Shown: piece by piece, positions 24,981 to 33,413 of the stretch
How positions within the stretch are numbered: the stretch's first letter is position 1
Layout: every line of letters begins with the position of its first letter
Source of the DNA: Mucilaginibacter sp. JRF
Lineage (GTDB): Bacteria > Bacteroidota > Bacteroidia > Sphingobacteriales > Sphingobacteriaceae
Length of the DNA: 64,000 bases
Assembly (NCBI RefSeq): GCF_015223065.1
Contig: NZ_JADFBY010000009.1
Location: forward strand, 62,001-126,000
Reading direction: 5' to 3'
Position numbers and translations under genes: made by a program
The notes under the pieces: generated by a model
Told to the model about the DNA's origin: nothing
Database searches by the model: none
What the model saw: only the letters and a program-made list of their open reading frames with translations

Positions 24981-26639
24981 ATGTTTTTACGATCACGAAT
25001 TACCCTGCTGGGTATACTATTAACGGGCTGCACCCTTGCGCAGGCCCAACCCAAAACTTATACCCGTGCCGATACGTTGCGTGGCGCCATTAACCGCGAG
25101 CGTGTTTGGTGGAACGTGCTGAAATATGACATCACCGTAAAGCCCGATTATAATACCAAAACAACATCGGGCTCAAATATTATTACCTACAAAGTGCTTT
25201 CGGCCAGGCATTCGCCCTTAATGCAGGTTGATTTGCAGGAGCCGCTGAATATTGACAGTATTTTGCTTGATGGTAAGAAGAAACTAAAATACACCCGCGA
25301 TGGTAATGCCTGGCATGTTACGGTTGGCAAACAAGCCGCGAAAACCGAACATAAGCTGGCCGTATATTTTTCGGGAACGCCCAAAGAAGGGGTAAGGCCA
25401 CCATGGGTAGGCGGCTGGACATTCGCCAAGGATTCGCTTAACCGCCCCTGGATGACTGTTACTTGTCAAGGCCTTGGCGCTTCGGTGTGGTATCCGTGTA
25501 AAGATCACCAGTCTGACGAGCCGGATAAAGGCGCATCACTTACCATGATAGTGCCTGATACATTGGTGGCCGTTGCCAATGGTCGCCTGCAATCGCACAC
25601 CAAAAATAATGACGGTACGGCCACGTACAAATGGGCGGTGGTTAACCCCATCAACAATTATGATATTATACCCTACATAGGCAAGTATGTAAACTTTAGC
25701 GAGGTTTACAAAGGCGAAAAGGGCAAGCTCGATCTGAATTATTGGGTGCTTGATTATAATCTGCCCAAAGCTAAAACCTATATGCCTTTTGAGGTAAAGC
25801 ATATGCTAAAGGCCTTTGAGCATTGGTTTGGCCCGTACCCGTTTTATGAGGATGGCTATAAACTGATTGATGCGCCGCACACCGGTATGGAGCACCAAAG
25901 CGCTGTAGCTTACGGCAACTGGTACAAACCGGGCTACCGCCAGCGAGATGCTTCGGGCACAGGCCTGGGTATGAAATGGGATTTTATTATTGTGCACGAA
26001 AGCGGGCACGAATGGTTCGGCAACAACATTACCAGTAACGATCTGGCTGATATGTGGATACACGAGAGCTTTACCAATTACTCAGAAACCCTGTATGTTG
26101 ATTACCGCTTTGGTGTTGATGCCGGTAACGATTATAACTTCGGCATTCGCAATGGCATCCAAAACAAAACGCCCATCATTCCGCCGTATAATGTGAACGC
26201 GCAAGGCAGCGGCGATATGTACCCCAAAGGCGGTAACATGCTGCAAACCATAAGGCATAGCATTAATAATGATGTGTTGTTTCGCGATATTATGCGCGGC
26301 CTGAACAAGCAGTTTTACCACAAAACGGTAACTGCCGCGCAGATACAGAACTATATATCGGGTAGGGCTAAGTTTGATTATAAAAAGGTGTTTCAGCAAT
26401 ACCTTACCACCACGCAAATACCTAATTTGGAATTGCAGTACAATGTTGATAGTAAGATATTAAGGTATCGTTATACCAATTGCATCCCTGGCTTTAACCT
26501 GCCATTGGTACTAAAGGATAAAACAAACCAAATAAAACTCAGCCCGACAACCGAGTGGAAAACCATAACCGTTGGCAATAACCACGAATTGCTTAAGCCG
26601 GAGAATATTGTGAAGATGTATTATATCACCACATCATAA
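24981..26639 (+). CDS. M1-family zinc metallopeptidase (exported)
   Basis: A 552-residue gluzincin aminopeptidase. The zinc site is HESGHEWFG (H339, E340, H343) with the third ligand E362 in WIHESF, giving HEXXH-X18-E. The substrate-side GMEHQSAVAYG stands where GAMEN sits in classical M1 enzymes. I start at ATG 24981, which gives a signal sequence MFLRSRITLLGILLTGCTLAQAQ; the longer frame to 24861 has an unlikely Cys/Arg-rich leader. Cleavage could be lipoprotein-type at LTGC or ordinary at AQAQ. It probably releases N-terminal residues of peptides in the periplasm or at the surface. It ends at a shared bidirectional terminator. Confidence 0.9.
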   Translation: MFLRSRITLLGILLTGCTLAQAQPKTYTRADTLRGAINRERVWWNVLKYDITVKPDYNTKTTSGSNIITYKVLSARHSPLMQVDLQEPLNIDSILLDGKKKLKYTRDGNAWHVTVGKQAAKTEHKLAVYFSGTPKEGVRPPWVGGWTFAKDSLNRPWMTVTCQGLGASVWYPCKDHQSDEPDKGASLTMIVPDTLVAVANGRLQSHTKNNDGTATYKWAVVNPINNYDIIPYIGKYVNFSEVYKGEKGKLDLNYWVLDYNLPKAKTYMPFEVKHMLKAFEHWFGPYPFYEDGYKLIDAPHTGMEHQSAVAYGNWYKPGYRQRDASGTGLGMKWDFIIVHESGHEWFGNNITSNDLADMWIHESFTNYSETLYVDYRFGVDAGNDYNFGIRNGIQNKTPIIPPYNVNAQGSGDMYPKGGNMLQTIRHSINNDVLFRDIMRGLNKQFYHKTVTAAQIQNYISGRAKFDYKKVFQQYLTTTQIPNLELQYNVDSKILRYRYTNCIPGFNLPLVLKDKTNQIKLSPTTEWKTITVGNNHELLKPENIVKMYYITTS

Positions 26640-26660
26640 TCAGGGTGAGGTGATATAAAA

Positions 26661-26699
26661 ACAAAGGGTATCGTTTTAATGGAGATACCCTTTGTTTTT
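26661..26699. terminator. Bidirectional terminator between M1 peptidase and VOC gene
   Basis: A perfect 12-bp stem (26661-26672 with 26684-26695) with an 11-nt loop. The plus strand continues with T residues and the minus strand with TTTTTATA. It separates two convergent genes and can end both transcripts. Confidence 0.8.
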
Positions 26700-26700
26700 G

Positions 26701-27099
26701 TTACAGATATTTCTCAGGCACCGAATGCAGTGCTATACGGTTACCCTCGGTATCTAAAAACACGGCCATGTAGCCATACTCGGGCGATATTTCTGTTTTA
26801 GGTACGATGATGGTACCACCGGCCGCCTCAATACGGTCGACAACGGTTTGCACATCGGGGTTGGCATTCAGGTAGATCATGGCACCGCTATTGGCCGATG
26901 GCTGATGAAAATCAGATACCTGGCAAAGCGCGCCGCCCACACCGGTCATCGGGTCTTCAATCGGGAACATGCACATAACGGCACCCTCAAACTCAAGCCT
27001 GTCCATCTTAATATCAAATATCCGTTCGTAAAAGCTTTGCGCACGGGCAATGTCGGCAGCCGGTATTTCAAACCAGCTAATGGCGTTTTTAAAGATCAT
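26701..27099 (-). CDS. VOC-family (glyoxalase/bleomycin-resistance fold) protein
   Basis: A 132-residue two-repeat beta-alpha-beta-beta-beta protein. ISWFEIPAADIARAQSFYERI is the typical VOC start, and VFLDTEGNRIALHS carries the second-half metal-ligand position. The family binds a divalent metal and includes lyases, dioxygenases and binding proteins; the substrate here cannot be told. It lies alone between two terminators. Close relatives in Bacteroidota are annotated only as VOC family proteins. Confidence 0.85.
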   Translation of the reverse strand: MIFKNAISWFEIPAADIARAQSFYERIFDIKMDRLEFEGAVMCMFPIEDPMTGVGGALCQVSDFHQPSANSGAMIYLNANPDVQTVVDRIEAAGGTIIVPKTEISPEYGYMAVFLDTEGNRIALHSVPEKYL

Positions 27100-27174
27100 G
27101 ATTCAGTGTTTTTGGTTTACCTAAAATTAGTTCCGTTTGTTCACAAAGTCAATAGTAACAGGCTATTATCTGCA

Positions 27175-27206
27175 AACAAAAAACGCCCTGCAACAAGCAA
27201 GGCGTT
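27175..27206 (-). terminator. Terminator downstream of GH127/GH146 gene
   Basis: On the minus strand, a 10-bp stem with one mismatch (27206-27197 with 27191-27182) and a 5-nt loop is followed by TTTTTTG. It lies 24 bp after the stop of the arabinofuranosidase-family gene. Confidence 0.75.
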
Positions 27207-27229
27207 ATAATTATAATGCAAAAGCGGCG

Positions 27230-29599
27230 CTATTGTTTTACCATGCGGCTGCCGTAAACCGGCCCTGCGCTGTTTTGCGGTTTGGCCTGTAGCTTAATGG
27301 TAACCTTGCTTTTGCCTTTGGTAAGCTCGGTAGGTATATTGTATTCAATATCGTAAAAACGGCTTTCCTTATACTTATTCAGATCCTCGGTAGTAATCTT
27401 TACGCCATCAACCAAAACATCAAACACACGGCCGCGGTTATCCATGCCCCAGTAGGTATTTATCAGCGTATTTTGCTTGTTGGGGTCGGTTTTCATGGTA
27501 TACTCCAAAAAGCCGCCACGATGTGCCGCACGGAATTTCTTTTGGTGATCCTCGCCGGTTTCGCCATGCTCATCGGTAAAGTTATGGTCGCGTTCAGGCT
27601 GCATCTCACCCAGGCGGATCAGGTCGGTAGTACGGGCTTCAAGCTCCTGTTGCTTTTTGCGCTGCTCCTCATAGGCCTTTTGCTGCACGGCCCAGGTGGC
27701 AGGCGTAAATACATCCCAGTAAACAGAATAATATTGATTGTTAACCTGGTTAAACGGCACCAAAGTAACATCAGCAGGCTGCGCAATGCTCGCCGTACGG
27801 AAACTTAGTTGATCCTTATCCACCATTTGCAGCCATTTGTTCGGGTCGGTTTCGCTGGTAACAAATACCGGGGTGCCTTTCATTGGGTCGGGCTCGGTGT
27901 TACCTAACACGCCAGCCAATAATACCGGGCCATAAAATACCGCCTGGCGATTAGTATTATCAGGCATGGCCTCGGTATAAATATGCTCGGGCATAGTAAA
28001 GCTAACCTTGTCGTTATTCTTCCAACTGCGGTTGATTACCAGGTAACCGTCAGCATACGGCGTAGCCTCTATTGGTGAGCCATTAACTTTTAATGTGTAG
28101 CCATTTGTCCAGCTTGGCTTGCGCAGGCGCAGTGTGAATTTGGTGGTTTTTGTTGTGCCAATGTTCAGCGTAGTTTCATCATTAGCTGGCAGGTTGGTTT
28201 GCTGGGTAATGGTAACGCCTTTCTCTTTCCAGGTTAATACCGATGGAATGAACAGGTTTACATACAAACTGCCATCAGCACCCTGAAAATAAATGCTCTC
28301 GTTATACTTAACATGGTTCTCCATACCCGAACCCACACAGCAGGTAAACGTAGTAAACGGCGAACTGAACTCCTTGCGACCACCCATTCGCAGAGGCACA
28401 AAATAGCACATCATGCCATCATCATGGTTTTGCGATGCGAGGATATGGTTGTACAACGCCTTCTCGTAATAATCCATCAAATACGCTGATGGTGCCTGCG
28501 CGAACAGATGTCGCGTTAGCTTAAGCATATTATAGGTGTTACAGGTTTCGGTAGTGCTTTCGGTAAGGGTATTGTTCAGCTTGCGGGCAGGGCCCAGGTA
28601 TTCGTAATTACTGTTGCCGCCTGTGGCATAGGAGTGATCGGTAACTACCGTTTTCCAAAAGAATTTGGCAATACGGTCATCCTTTTCATCCATATTAACC
28701 TGGTAACGGCGGGCGCTGGCAATAATTTTAGGTATCTGCGTGTTAGAGTGCTTGCCGGGCAAAATGTCCTTTTGCTCAGCTAATGGATCAAGTATCACCT
28801 TATCATAAAACTTGTACGATAGGTCGAGATACTTTTTCTTGCCCGTTATGGCGTACAGGTTCACCAGCGTTTCGGCCATACCGCCATACTCGCAGAAAAG
28901 CATTTTTTGCAGCTGCTCGTCGTTCAGGCCGTTAACGGTGTTGCCCGTCCAGTCGGCAAGGCCTTCGGCAACCTTAAGCGCCTGTTTGTTGCCGGTGTAT
29001 AAATAGGCATCCAGCAAACCGGCAAACACCTTGTGCACCGTATACCACGGCGACCAGCCACCATTCAAATCAAACCCATGCGAGCGGATATCGCCCTTGG
29101 CTACCTCGGCCCAAATGGTATCTTCTTTAGGTATGGCGCCTATGTAGCCGGTTTTGCGGGCAACCTGGCATTCGCCCAGTTCGGTAACTATATAGTTGGC
29201 TCGTTTTAAAAATTCAGCATCGCCGGTTGAGGCATAATGCAGCGCCACGGCCGATAGGTAATGCCCCAGGCTATGCCCCGCAAGGCCTGATGATTCCCAG
29301 CCCTCGTACTTAGCGCCCTTGGCTTTAAGGCCGGAGTGCACGCGAAAATCAGACAGTAACCTTTCCGGTTCTATTGACAGTAAATAAGCTACATCCTTAT
29401 CCATAGCCGTTTTAAACGGACTTTGCAAAAGCTTTACCTGTTTAAGGTTAAAGGCATAAGCCTTAAGCGGAGCCTTGGGTTTTACGGCCATTTGCTTATC
29501 ATTAAGCTCGGGCAGGTATGATTGTGCCATAGATGCCTGACTGAACAACAAGCCCGTAACAAGGGCGGCAAATAATTTACTCCTTTTTTTGAGGTACAT
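27230..29599 (-). CDS. Exported GH127/GH146-type beta-L-arabinofuranosidase
   Basis: A 789-residue glycoside hydrolase of the DUF1680 group, whose characterised members cleave beta-L-arabinofuranosides, including those on hydroxyproline. The Cys-thiolate zinc site is visible: E351 and C353 in TTETCNTYN, C420 and C421 in FTCCVGSGMENH. The second of these is the likely nucleophile. The N-terminal (alpha/alpha)6 barrel is followed by beta domains and a C-terminal carbohydrate-binding-like region. The start is ATG 29599 with signal peptide MYLKKRSKLFAALVTGLLFS, cleaved near SMAQ. It is divergent, across 235 bp, from an operon for 4-hydroxyproline breakdown, which fits removal of arabinose from hydroxyproline-rich glycoproteins. 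Confidence 0.88.
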   Translation of the reverse strand: MYLKKRSKLFAALVTGLLFSQASMAQSYLPELNDKQMAVKPKAPLKAYAFNLKQVKLLQSPFKTAMDKDVAYLLSIEPERLLSDFRVHSGLKAKGAKYEGWESSGLAGHSLGHYLSAVALHYASTGDAEFLKRANYIVTELGECQVARKTGYIGAIPKEDTIWAEVAKGDIRSHGFDLNGGWSPWYTVHKVFAGLLDAYLYTGNKQALKVAEGLADWTGNTVNGLNDEQLQKMLFCEYGGMAETLVNLYAITGKKKYLDLSYKFYDKVILDPLAEQKDILPGKHSNTQIPKIIASARRYQVNMDEKDDRIAKFFWKTVVTDHSYATGGNSNYEYLGPARKLNNTLTESTTETCNTYNMLKLTRHLFAQAPSAYLMDYYEKALYNHILASQNHDDGMMCYFVPLRMGGRKEFSSPFTTFTCCVGSGMENHVKYNESIYFQGADGSLYVNLFIPSVLTWKEKGVTITQQTNLPANDETTLNIGTTKTTKFTLRLRKPSWTNGYTLKVNGSPIEATPYADGYLVINRSWKNNDKVSFTMPEHIYTEAMPDNTNRQAVFYGPVLLAGVLGNTEPDPMKGTPVFVTSETDPNKWLQMVDKDQLSFRTASIAQPADVTLVPFNQVNNQYYSVYWDVFTPATWAVQQKAYEEQRKKQQELEARTTDLIRLGEMQPERDHNFTDEHGETGEDHQKKFRAAHRGGFLEYTMKTDPNKQNTLINTYWGMDNRGRVFDVLVDGVKITTEDLNKYKESRFYDIEYNIPTELTKGKSKVTIKLQAKPQNSAGPVYGSRMVKQ

Positions 29600-29687
29600 A
29601 TATAAAGGTATAATTAACAACGCTGCGCGTTAAGTGAACAAGGCACTAAGTTAGGTAGTGGATATATTGCTTTATGCGTGGTTATTG

Positions 29688-29770
29688 GCCTATACTGTGC
29701 ATATTTTGACCTCTTTTTTTCGGGAGATGATACAGGTCAGGTTTTTGGGTAAAATGTAATAAGTATAGGC
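29688..29770. promoter_or_regulatory. Candidate operator: inverted GCCTATACT half-sites
   Basis: Two exact 9-bp arms, GCCTATACT (29688-29696) and AGTATAGGC (29762-29770), lie 65 bp apart in the divergent region between the arabinofuranosidase gene and the hydroxyproline operon. The second arm is just upstream of the operon's -7 element. Such paired sites suit an AraC-type regulator, and one is encoded at the end of the operon. Function is inferred. Confidence 0.35.
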
Positions 29771-29804
29771 TAATTTGTTATGAAGCAGCCATGTGTTTTA
29801 AAAC

Positions 29805-29812
29805 TACTTTTG
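29805..29812 (+). promoter_or_regulatory. -7 element of hydroxyproline operon
   Basis: TACTTTTG matches the Bacteroidota TAnnTTTG -7 consensus and lies 22 bp before the first start codon. The nearest TTTG that could serve as -33 (29774-29777) is 27 bp upstream, longer than the usual spacing. A weak -33 match suits a promoter that depends on an activator. Confidence 0.5.
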
Positions 29813-29834
29813 TATAAAAAATATTAATTACGAG

Positions 29835-30773
29835 ATGATAAATTTTAGCTGGAAAGGTGTTTTCCCGGCAGTAACAACCAAGTTTACTGCGGACGATCAA
29901 CTGGATTTTGATGCTTTTGACATAAACATAAAGGCACAGCTTGAAGCCGGTGCTGAGGGTATAATATTAGGTGGTTCGTTAGGTGAGGCAAGTGTGTTGA
30001 CCGAGGACGAAAAATTCAGTCTGCTTACCCATACATTAAGTTTAGTTAACGGTACCGTGCCGGTTATTCTGAACATTGCAGAGCAATCAACCCGTGCGGC
30101 CATTCGCGTTGCGCAAAAAGCCTATGAGCTTGGTGCTGATGGTTTGATGGTATTGCCCCCAATGCGTTATAATGCCGATGAGGACGAAACCATTGCCTAC
30201 TTCTCAGCCATTGCCGAGAGTACCCCGCTACCGATAATGATCTACAATAACCCGGTTGATTACAAGATAGAGGTTACGCTGGATATGTTTGAGCGCCTTT
30301 CGGTTTACCCAACTATTCAGGCCGTTAAGGAATCAACCCGTAATGTAATGAACGTTACCCGCATGATCAACCGCTTCGGCGACCGTTTCAAGATAATGAC
30401 AGGTGTTGACCCGATAGCTACCGAAAGCATTATTATGGGTGCCGATGGCTGGGTTGCCGGTTTAGTTGACGCCTTCCCGAAAGAAACCGTTGCTATTTTC
30501 CGTTTGATAAAGGCCGGTCGTGTTGATGAGGCTATCGCTATACACCGTTGGTTTTTGCCGGTATTGGAGTTGGATATTCATGCCAAACTGGTACAATACA
30601 TTAAGCTTGCCGAGGTTGCCACAGGTATTGGTACTGAGCAAACCCGCGCGCCACGCCTGCCATTAAAAGGTGCCGAGCGCGAAAGGGTATTAGCGGTTAT
30701 TAACGAGGCTTTGGCCAACCGCCCGCAATTACCTGAAGGAAGTTGGGGCAGATTAGACGCGGTAAGTTTATAA
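29835..30773 (+). CDS. DapA-family lyase, likely pyrroline-4-hydroxy-2-carboxylate deaminase
   Basis: A 312-residue class I aldolase-fold enzyme of the dihydrodipicolinate synthase family. The Schiff-base Lys is K165 in IQAVKEST and the catalytic Tyr is Y137 in IMIYNNPVDY. The GxxGE motif reads GGSLGEAS instead of the GTTGE of true DapA. In 4-hydroxyproline breakdown this type converts 1-pyrroline-4-hydroxy-2-carboxylate to alpha-ketoglutarate semialdehyde with loss of ammonia. Its three downstream neighbours (semialdehyde dehydrogenase, hydroxyproline epimerase, D-amino-acid dehydrogenase) make this role far more likely than lysine biosynthesis. It heads the operon; the next gene starts 9 bp later. 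Confidence 0.88.
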   Translation: MINFSWKGVFPAVTTKFTADDQLDFDAFDINIKAQLEAGAEGIILGGSLGEASVLTEDEKFSLLTHTLSLVNGTVPVILNIAEQSTRAAIRVAQKAYELGADGLMVLPPMRYNADEDETIAYFSAIAESTPLPIMIYNNPVDYKIEVTLDMFERLSVYPTIQAVKESTRNVMNVTRMINRFGDRFKIMTGVDPIATESIIMGADGWVAGLVDAFPKETVAIFRLIKAGRVDEAIAIHRWFLPVLELDIHAKLVQYIKLAEVATGIGTEQTRAPRLPLKGAERERVLAVINEALANRPQLPEGSWGRLDAVSL

Positions 30774-30782
30774 ATTTGACGA

Positions 30783-32366
30783 ATGATCAAAGCACAAAAT
30801 ATTGTAGGCTGTAAACACATATCATTATCGGGCGAGCGCTTTAAGGCTGTTGATCCATCAACAGGCCAGCACCTTGAGGGCGATTTTGAGGTGGCCGATG
30901 AGCAATTGGTTGAGCAGGCTATGCAGGCCGCACAACAGGCTTACAGCAGCTACAAAAATATATCGAACACAAAAAAGGCTACGTTTTTACGCACGATAGC
31001 CGAAGAAATAAACGCTTTAGGCGAAATATTAATTAACCGTGCTTCGGCCGAAAGTGGTTTGCCAATAGCCAGGTTGACAGGCGAAATGGGCCGCACAACC
31101 GGCCAGTTACGCATGTTTGCTGATCTGGTGGAAGAAGGCTCGTGGGTTGAAGCGGTTATTGATACCGCCTTGCCCGAGCGTGCACCCTTACCCAAGCCCG
31201 ATTTACGCCGCATGTACAAGGCCATTGGCCCGGTAGTGGTTTTTGGGGCGAGTAATTTCCCGCTGGCGTTTTCTGTTGCCGGTGGCGATACGGCTTCGGC
31301 CTTAGCTTCGGGATGCCCGGTGGTTGTAAAGGCGCACCCTGCACATCCCGGTACCAGCGCCCTGGTTGGCGAAGCCATCAGCAAAGCGGCTGTAAAGGCC
31401 GGTATGCCCGAGGGCGTATTCTCATTGTTGCATGATTCAGGCTATGCCGTAGGCACCGCATTGTTGAAACATCCGCTTACTAAAGCGGTAGCGTTTACCG
31501 GATCGTACAAAGGTGGTATGGCGCTGGTTGATATGGCCCGCGATCGTAAGGAACCGATCCCTGTATTTGCCGAAATGGGCAGCATCAACCCGGTAATATT
31601 ATTGCCTGAAACATTGAATAAACAACCCGAAACACTGGCCTCCAAGTACGCCGCGTCTATCACCCTGGGCGCGGGTCAGTTTTGCACCAATCCCGGGTTG
31701 ATACTGGCTGTTAAGTCGGATGCCTTGAATGTATTTATTGATAACCTGAAAAAAGCCATTGAAGTTGTGCCATCAGCTACTATGCTTACGCCGGGGATCT
31801 GGCAAAATTATCAAAACCTGTCGCAAGGTGTGGTTGGTGAGGCTGGTATTGAGGTGATAGCGCGATCGGGCAATATTAATAAGGAACTTAGTAACCAATC
31901 GGTAGCCACAGTAGCCAGCGTTAAGGCGAGCGATTTTATCAGCAACCATAAACTTAAGGAAGAAATATTCGGCCCTTGGTCATTACTCGTTGTGGCTGAT
32001 GATGTGCAGGAGCTTGAAGCTGTGGTAAATACTCTCGATGGACAGCTCACCACTACCGTTATGGCCGAGCGAGAGGAGCTTGCGGCTTATGCTACTTTGC
32101 TTGATAAACTGGCAGATATATCAGGCCGGGTTATTTTGAACGGCGTACCAACCGGTGTTGAGGTTTGCGCGGCAATGCAGCATGGCGGGCCTTTCCCTGC
32201 GGCGAGTGATAGCCGTTTTACCTCGGTAGGTACGGGCGCTATCTATCGTTTTGTGCGCCCCATAGCATGGCAGGATTGGGAGGATAGCCTTTTACCGGAC
32301 GAGTTGCAAAGCAGCAACCCGTTGGGCATTTGGAGGCAGGTGAATAACGAATGGACGAAGCAATAA
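30783..32366 (+). CDS. Alpha-ketoglutarate semialdehyde dehydrogenase
   Basis: A 527-residue aldehyde dehydrogenase. The catalytic Cys is C301 in GAGQFCTNPGL and the general base is E264 in FAEMGSINPV; VVVFGASNFPLAFS and AFTGSYKGG are the cofactor-site motifs. FASNFPLAFSVAGGDTASAL-type sequence and the FCTNPG version are characteristic of KGSA dehydrogenases that yield 2-oxoglutarate with NAD(P)+. It is the last step of 4-hydroxyproline and pentose/uronate oxidation. It sits 9 bp after the DapA-like gene and 1 bp before the epimerase gene, so it belongs to the hydroxyproline operon. Confidence 0.9.
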   Translation: MIKAQNIVGCKHISLSGERFKAVDPSTGQHLEGDFEVADEQLVEQAMQAAQQAYSSYKNISNTKKATFLRTIAEEINALGEILINRASAESGLPIARLTGEMGRTTGQLRMFADLVEEGSWVEAVIDTALPERAPLPKPDLRRMYKAIGPVVVFGASNFPLAFSVAGGDTASALASGCPVVVKAHPAHPGTSALVGEAISKAAVKAGMPEGVFSLLHDSGYAVGTALLKHPLTKAVAFTGSYKGGMALVDMARDRKEPIPVFAEMGSINPVILLPETLNKQPETLASKYAASITLGAGQFCTNPGLILAVKSDALNVFIDNLKKAIEVVPSATMLTPGIWQNYQNLSQGVVGEAGIEVIARSGNINKELSNQSVATVASVKASDFISNHKLKEEIFGPWSLLVVADDVQELEAVVNTLDGQLTTTVMAEREELAAYATLLDKLADISGRVILNGVPTGVEVCAAMQHGGPFPAASDSRFTSVGTGAIYRFVRPIAWQDWEDSLLPDELQSSNPLGIWRQVNNEWTKQ

Positions 32367-32367
32367 C

Positions 32368-33369
32368 ATGAGCAGCAAAACTTTTTTCTGTATAGATGCG
32401 CATACCTGCGGTAACCCTGTGCGGTTGGTTGCAGGTGGCGGCCCTCAGCTCAAGGGCGATAACATGAGCGAAAAGCGTCAGCACTTTTTAAAAGAGTACG
32501 ATTGGATACGCACCGGCCTGATGTTCGAGCCCCGCGGGCACGATATGATGTCGGGCAGTATACTTTATCCACCACATGATCCGGAGAATGATGTGGCCGT
32601 ATTGTTCATTGAAACAAGCGGTTGCCTGCCCATGTGCGGGCACGGTACTATTGGTACCATCACCATAGCTATTGAGGAGGGATTGATACAACCCAAAACT
32701 CCGGGCGTGGTCCGCATGGAAGCACCTGCCGGATTGGTCATTATCTCTTATAAACAAGTGGGCCAAAAGGTAACCTCGGTAAAGTTGGTAAACGTACCGT
32801 CTTACTTAGCTGCTGAAAACCTGGAAGTAGAGTGTCCTGATCTGGGTAAGCTGACTTTTGATGTAGCTTACGGAGGTAATTACTACGCTATCATTGATCC
32901 GCAGGAGAATTTTAGCGGTTTGGAGAATTATACCGCCGGGCAGCTCATCAGCTGGAGCCGTACCATCCGTACCCGCATTAACGAGAAGTATAATTTTGTG
33001 CATCCGCAAAACCCAACCATAAACACCTGTACGCATGTGCTGTGGGCGGGGGCGACCTTATCTGACTATGCTACTGCCCGCAACGCCGTTTTTTATGGCG
33101 ATAAGGCCATTGACCGTTCGCCTTGTGGTACCGGTACCTCGGCACGTATGGCGCAATGGCATGCTAAAGGCAAGCTGAAAAAGGGCGATCAGTTTATCCA
33201 CGAAAGCATTATCGGCAGTAAATTCACCGGCACGGTTGAGGATGAAGTGAAGATAGGCGATATTGATGCCATTGTACCCGGTATTGAGGGTTGGGCAAAG
33301 GTATACGGCTACAACACCATCAAAATTGATGATGAAGACCCATACGCGCACGGTTTCCAGGTTATTTAA
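32368..33369 (+). CDS. 4-hydroxyproline 2-epimerase (proline racemase family)
   Basis: A 333-residue proline-racemase-fold enzyme converting trans-4-hydroxy-L-proline to cis-4-hydroxy-D-proline. Both active-site cysteines are present, C90 in PMCGHGTIG and C253 in RSPCGTGTSA. That argues for an epimerase rather than trans-3-hydroxyproline dehydratase, which has Thr at the second site. The N-terminus FFCIDAHTCGNPVRLVAGG is typical. It follows the semialdehyde dehydrogenase by 1 bp, and 44 bp with a stable hairpin separate it from the dehydrogenase gene. The operon context favours hydroxyproline over proline as substrate. Confidence 0.92.
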   Translation: MSSKTFFCIDAHTCGNPVRLVAGGGPQLKGDNMSEKRQHFLKEYDWIRTGLMFEPRGHDMMSGSILYPPHDPENDVAVLFIETSGCLPMCGHGTIGTITIAIEEGLIQPKTPGVVRMEAPAGLVIISYKQVGQKVTSVKLVNVPSYLAAENLEVECPDLGKLTFDVAYGGNYYAIIDPQENFSGLENYTAGQLISWSRTIRTRINEKYNFVHPQNPTINTCTHVLWAGATLSDYATARNAVFYGDKAIDRSPCGTGTSARMAQWHAKGKLKKGDQFIHESIIGSKFTGTVEDEVKIGDIDAIVPGIEGWAKVYGYNTIKIDDEDPYAHGFQVI

Positions 33370-33383
33370 ATCAAGCTTAAAAT

Positions 33384-33408
33384 AAGGTTGCCGCGAGGTG
33401 GCCTTTTA
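33384..33408 (+). promoter_or_regulatory. GNRA-loop hairpin before dehydrogenase start
   Basis: In RNA, 33384-33392 and 33397-33405 pair fully over 9 bp, counting three G-U pairs, around a GCGA loop. TTTTA follows and the start ATG at 33414 is only 8 bp away. It could be an intra-operon attenuator, a processing site or a translation control element for the dehydrogenase. No experiment supports a choice. Confidence 0.45.
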
Positions 33409-33413
33409 TCAAT

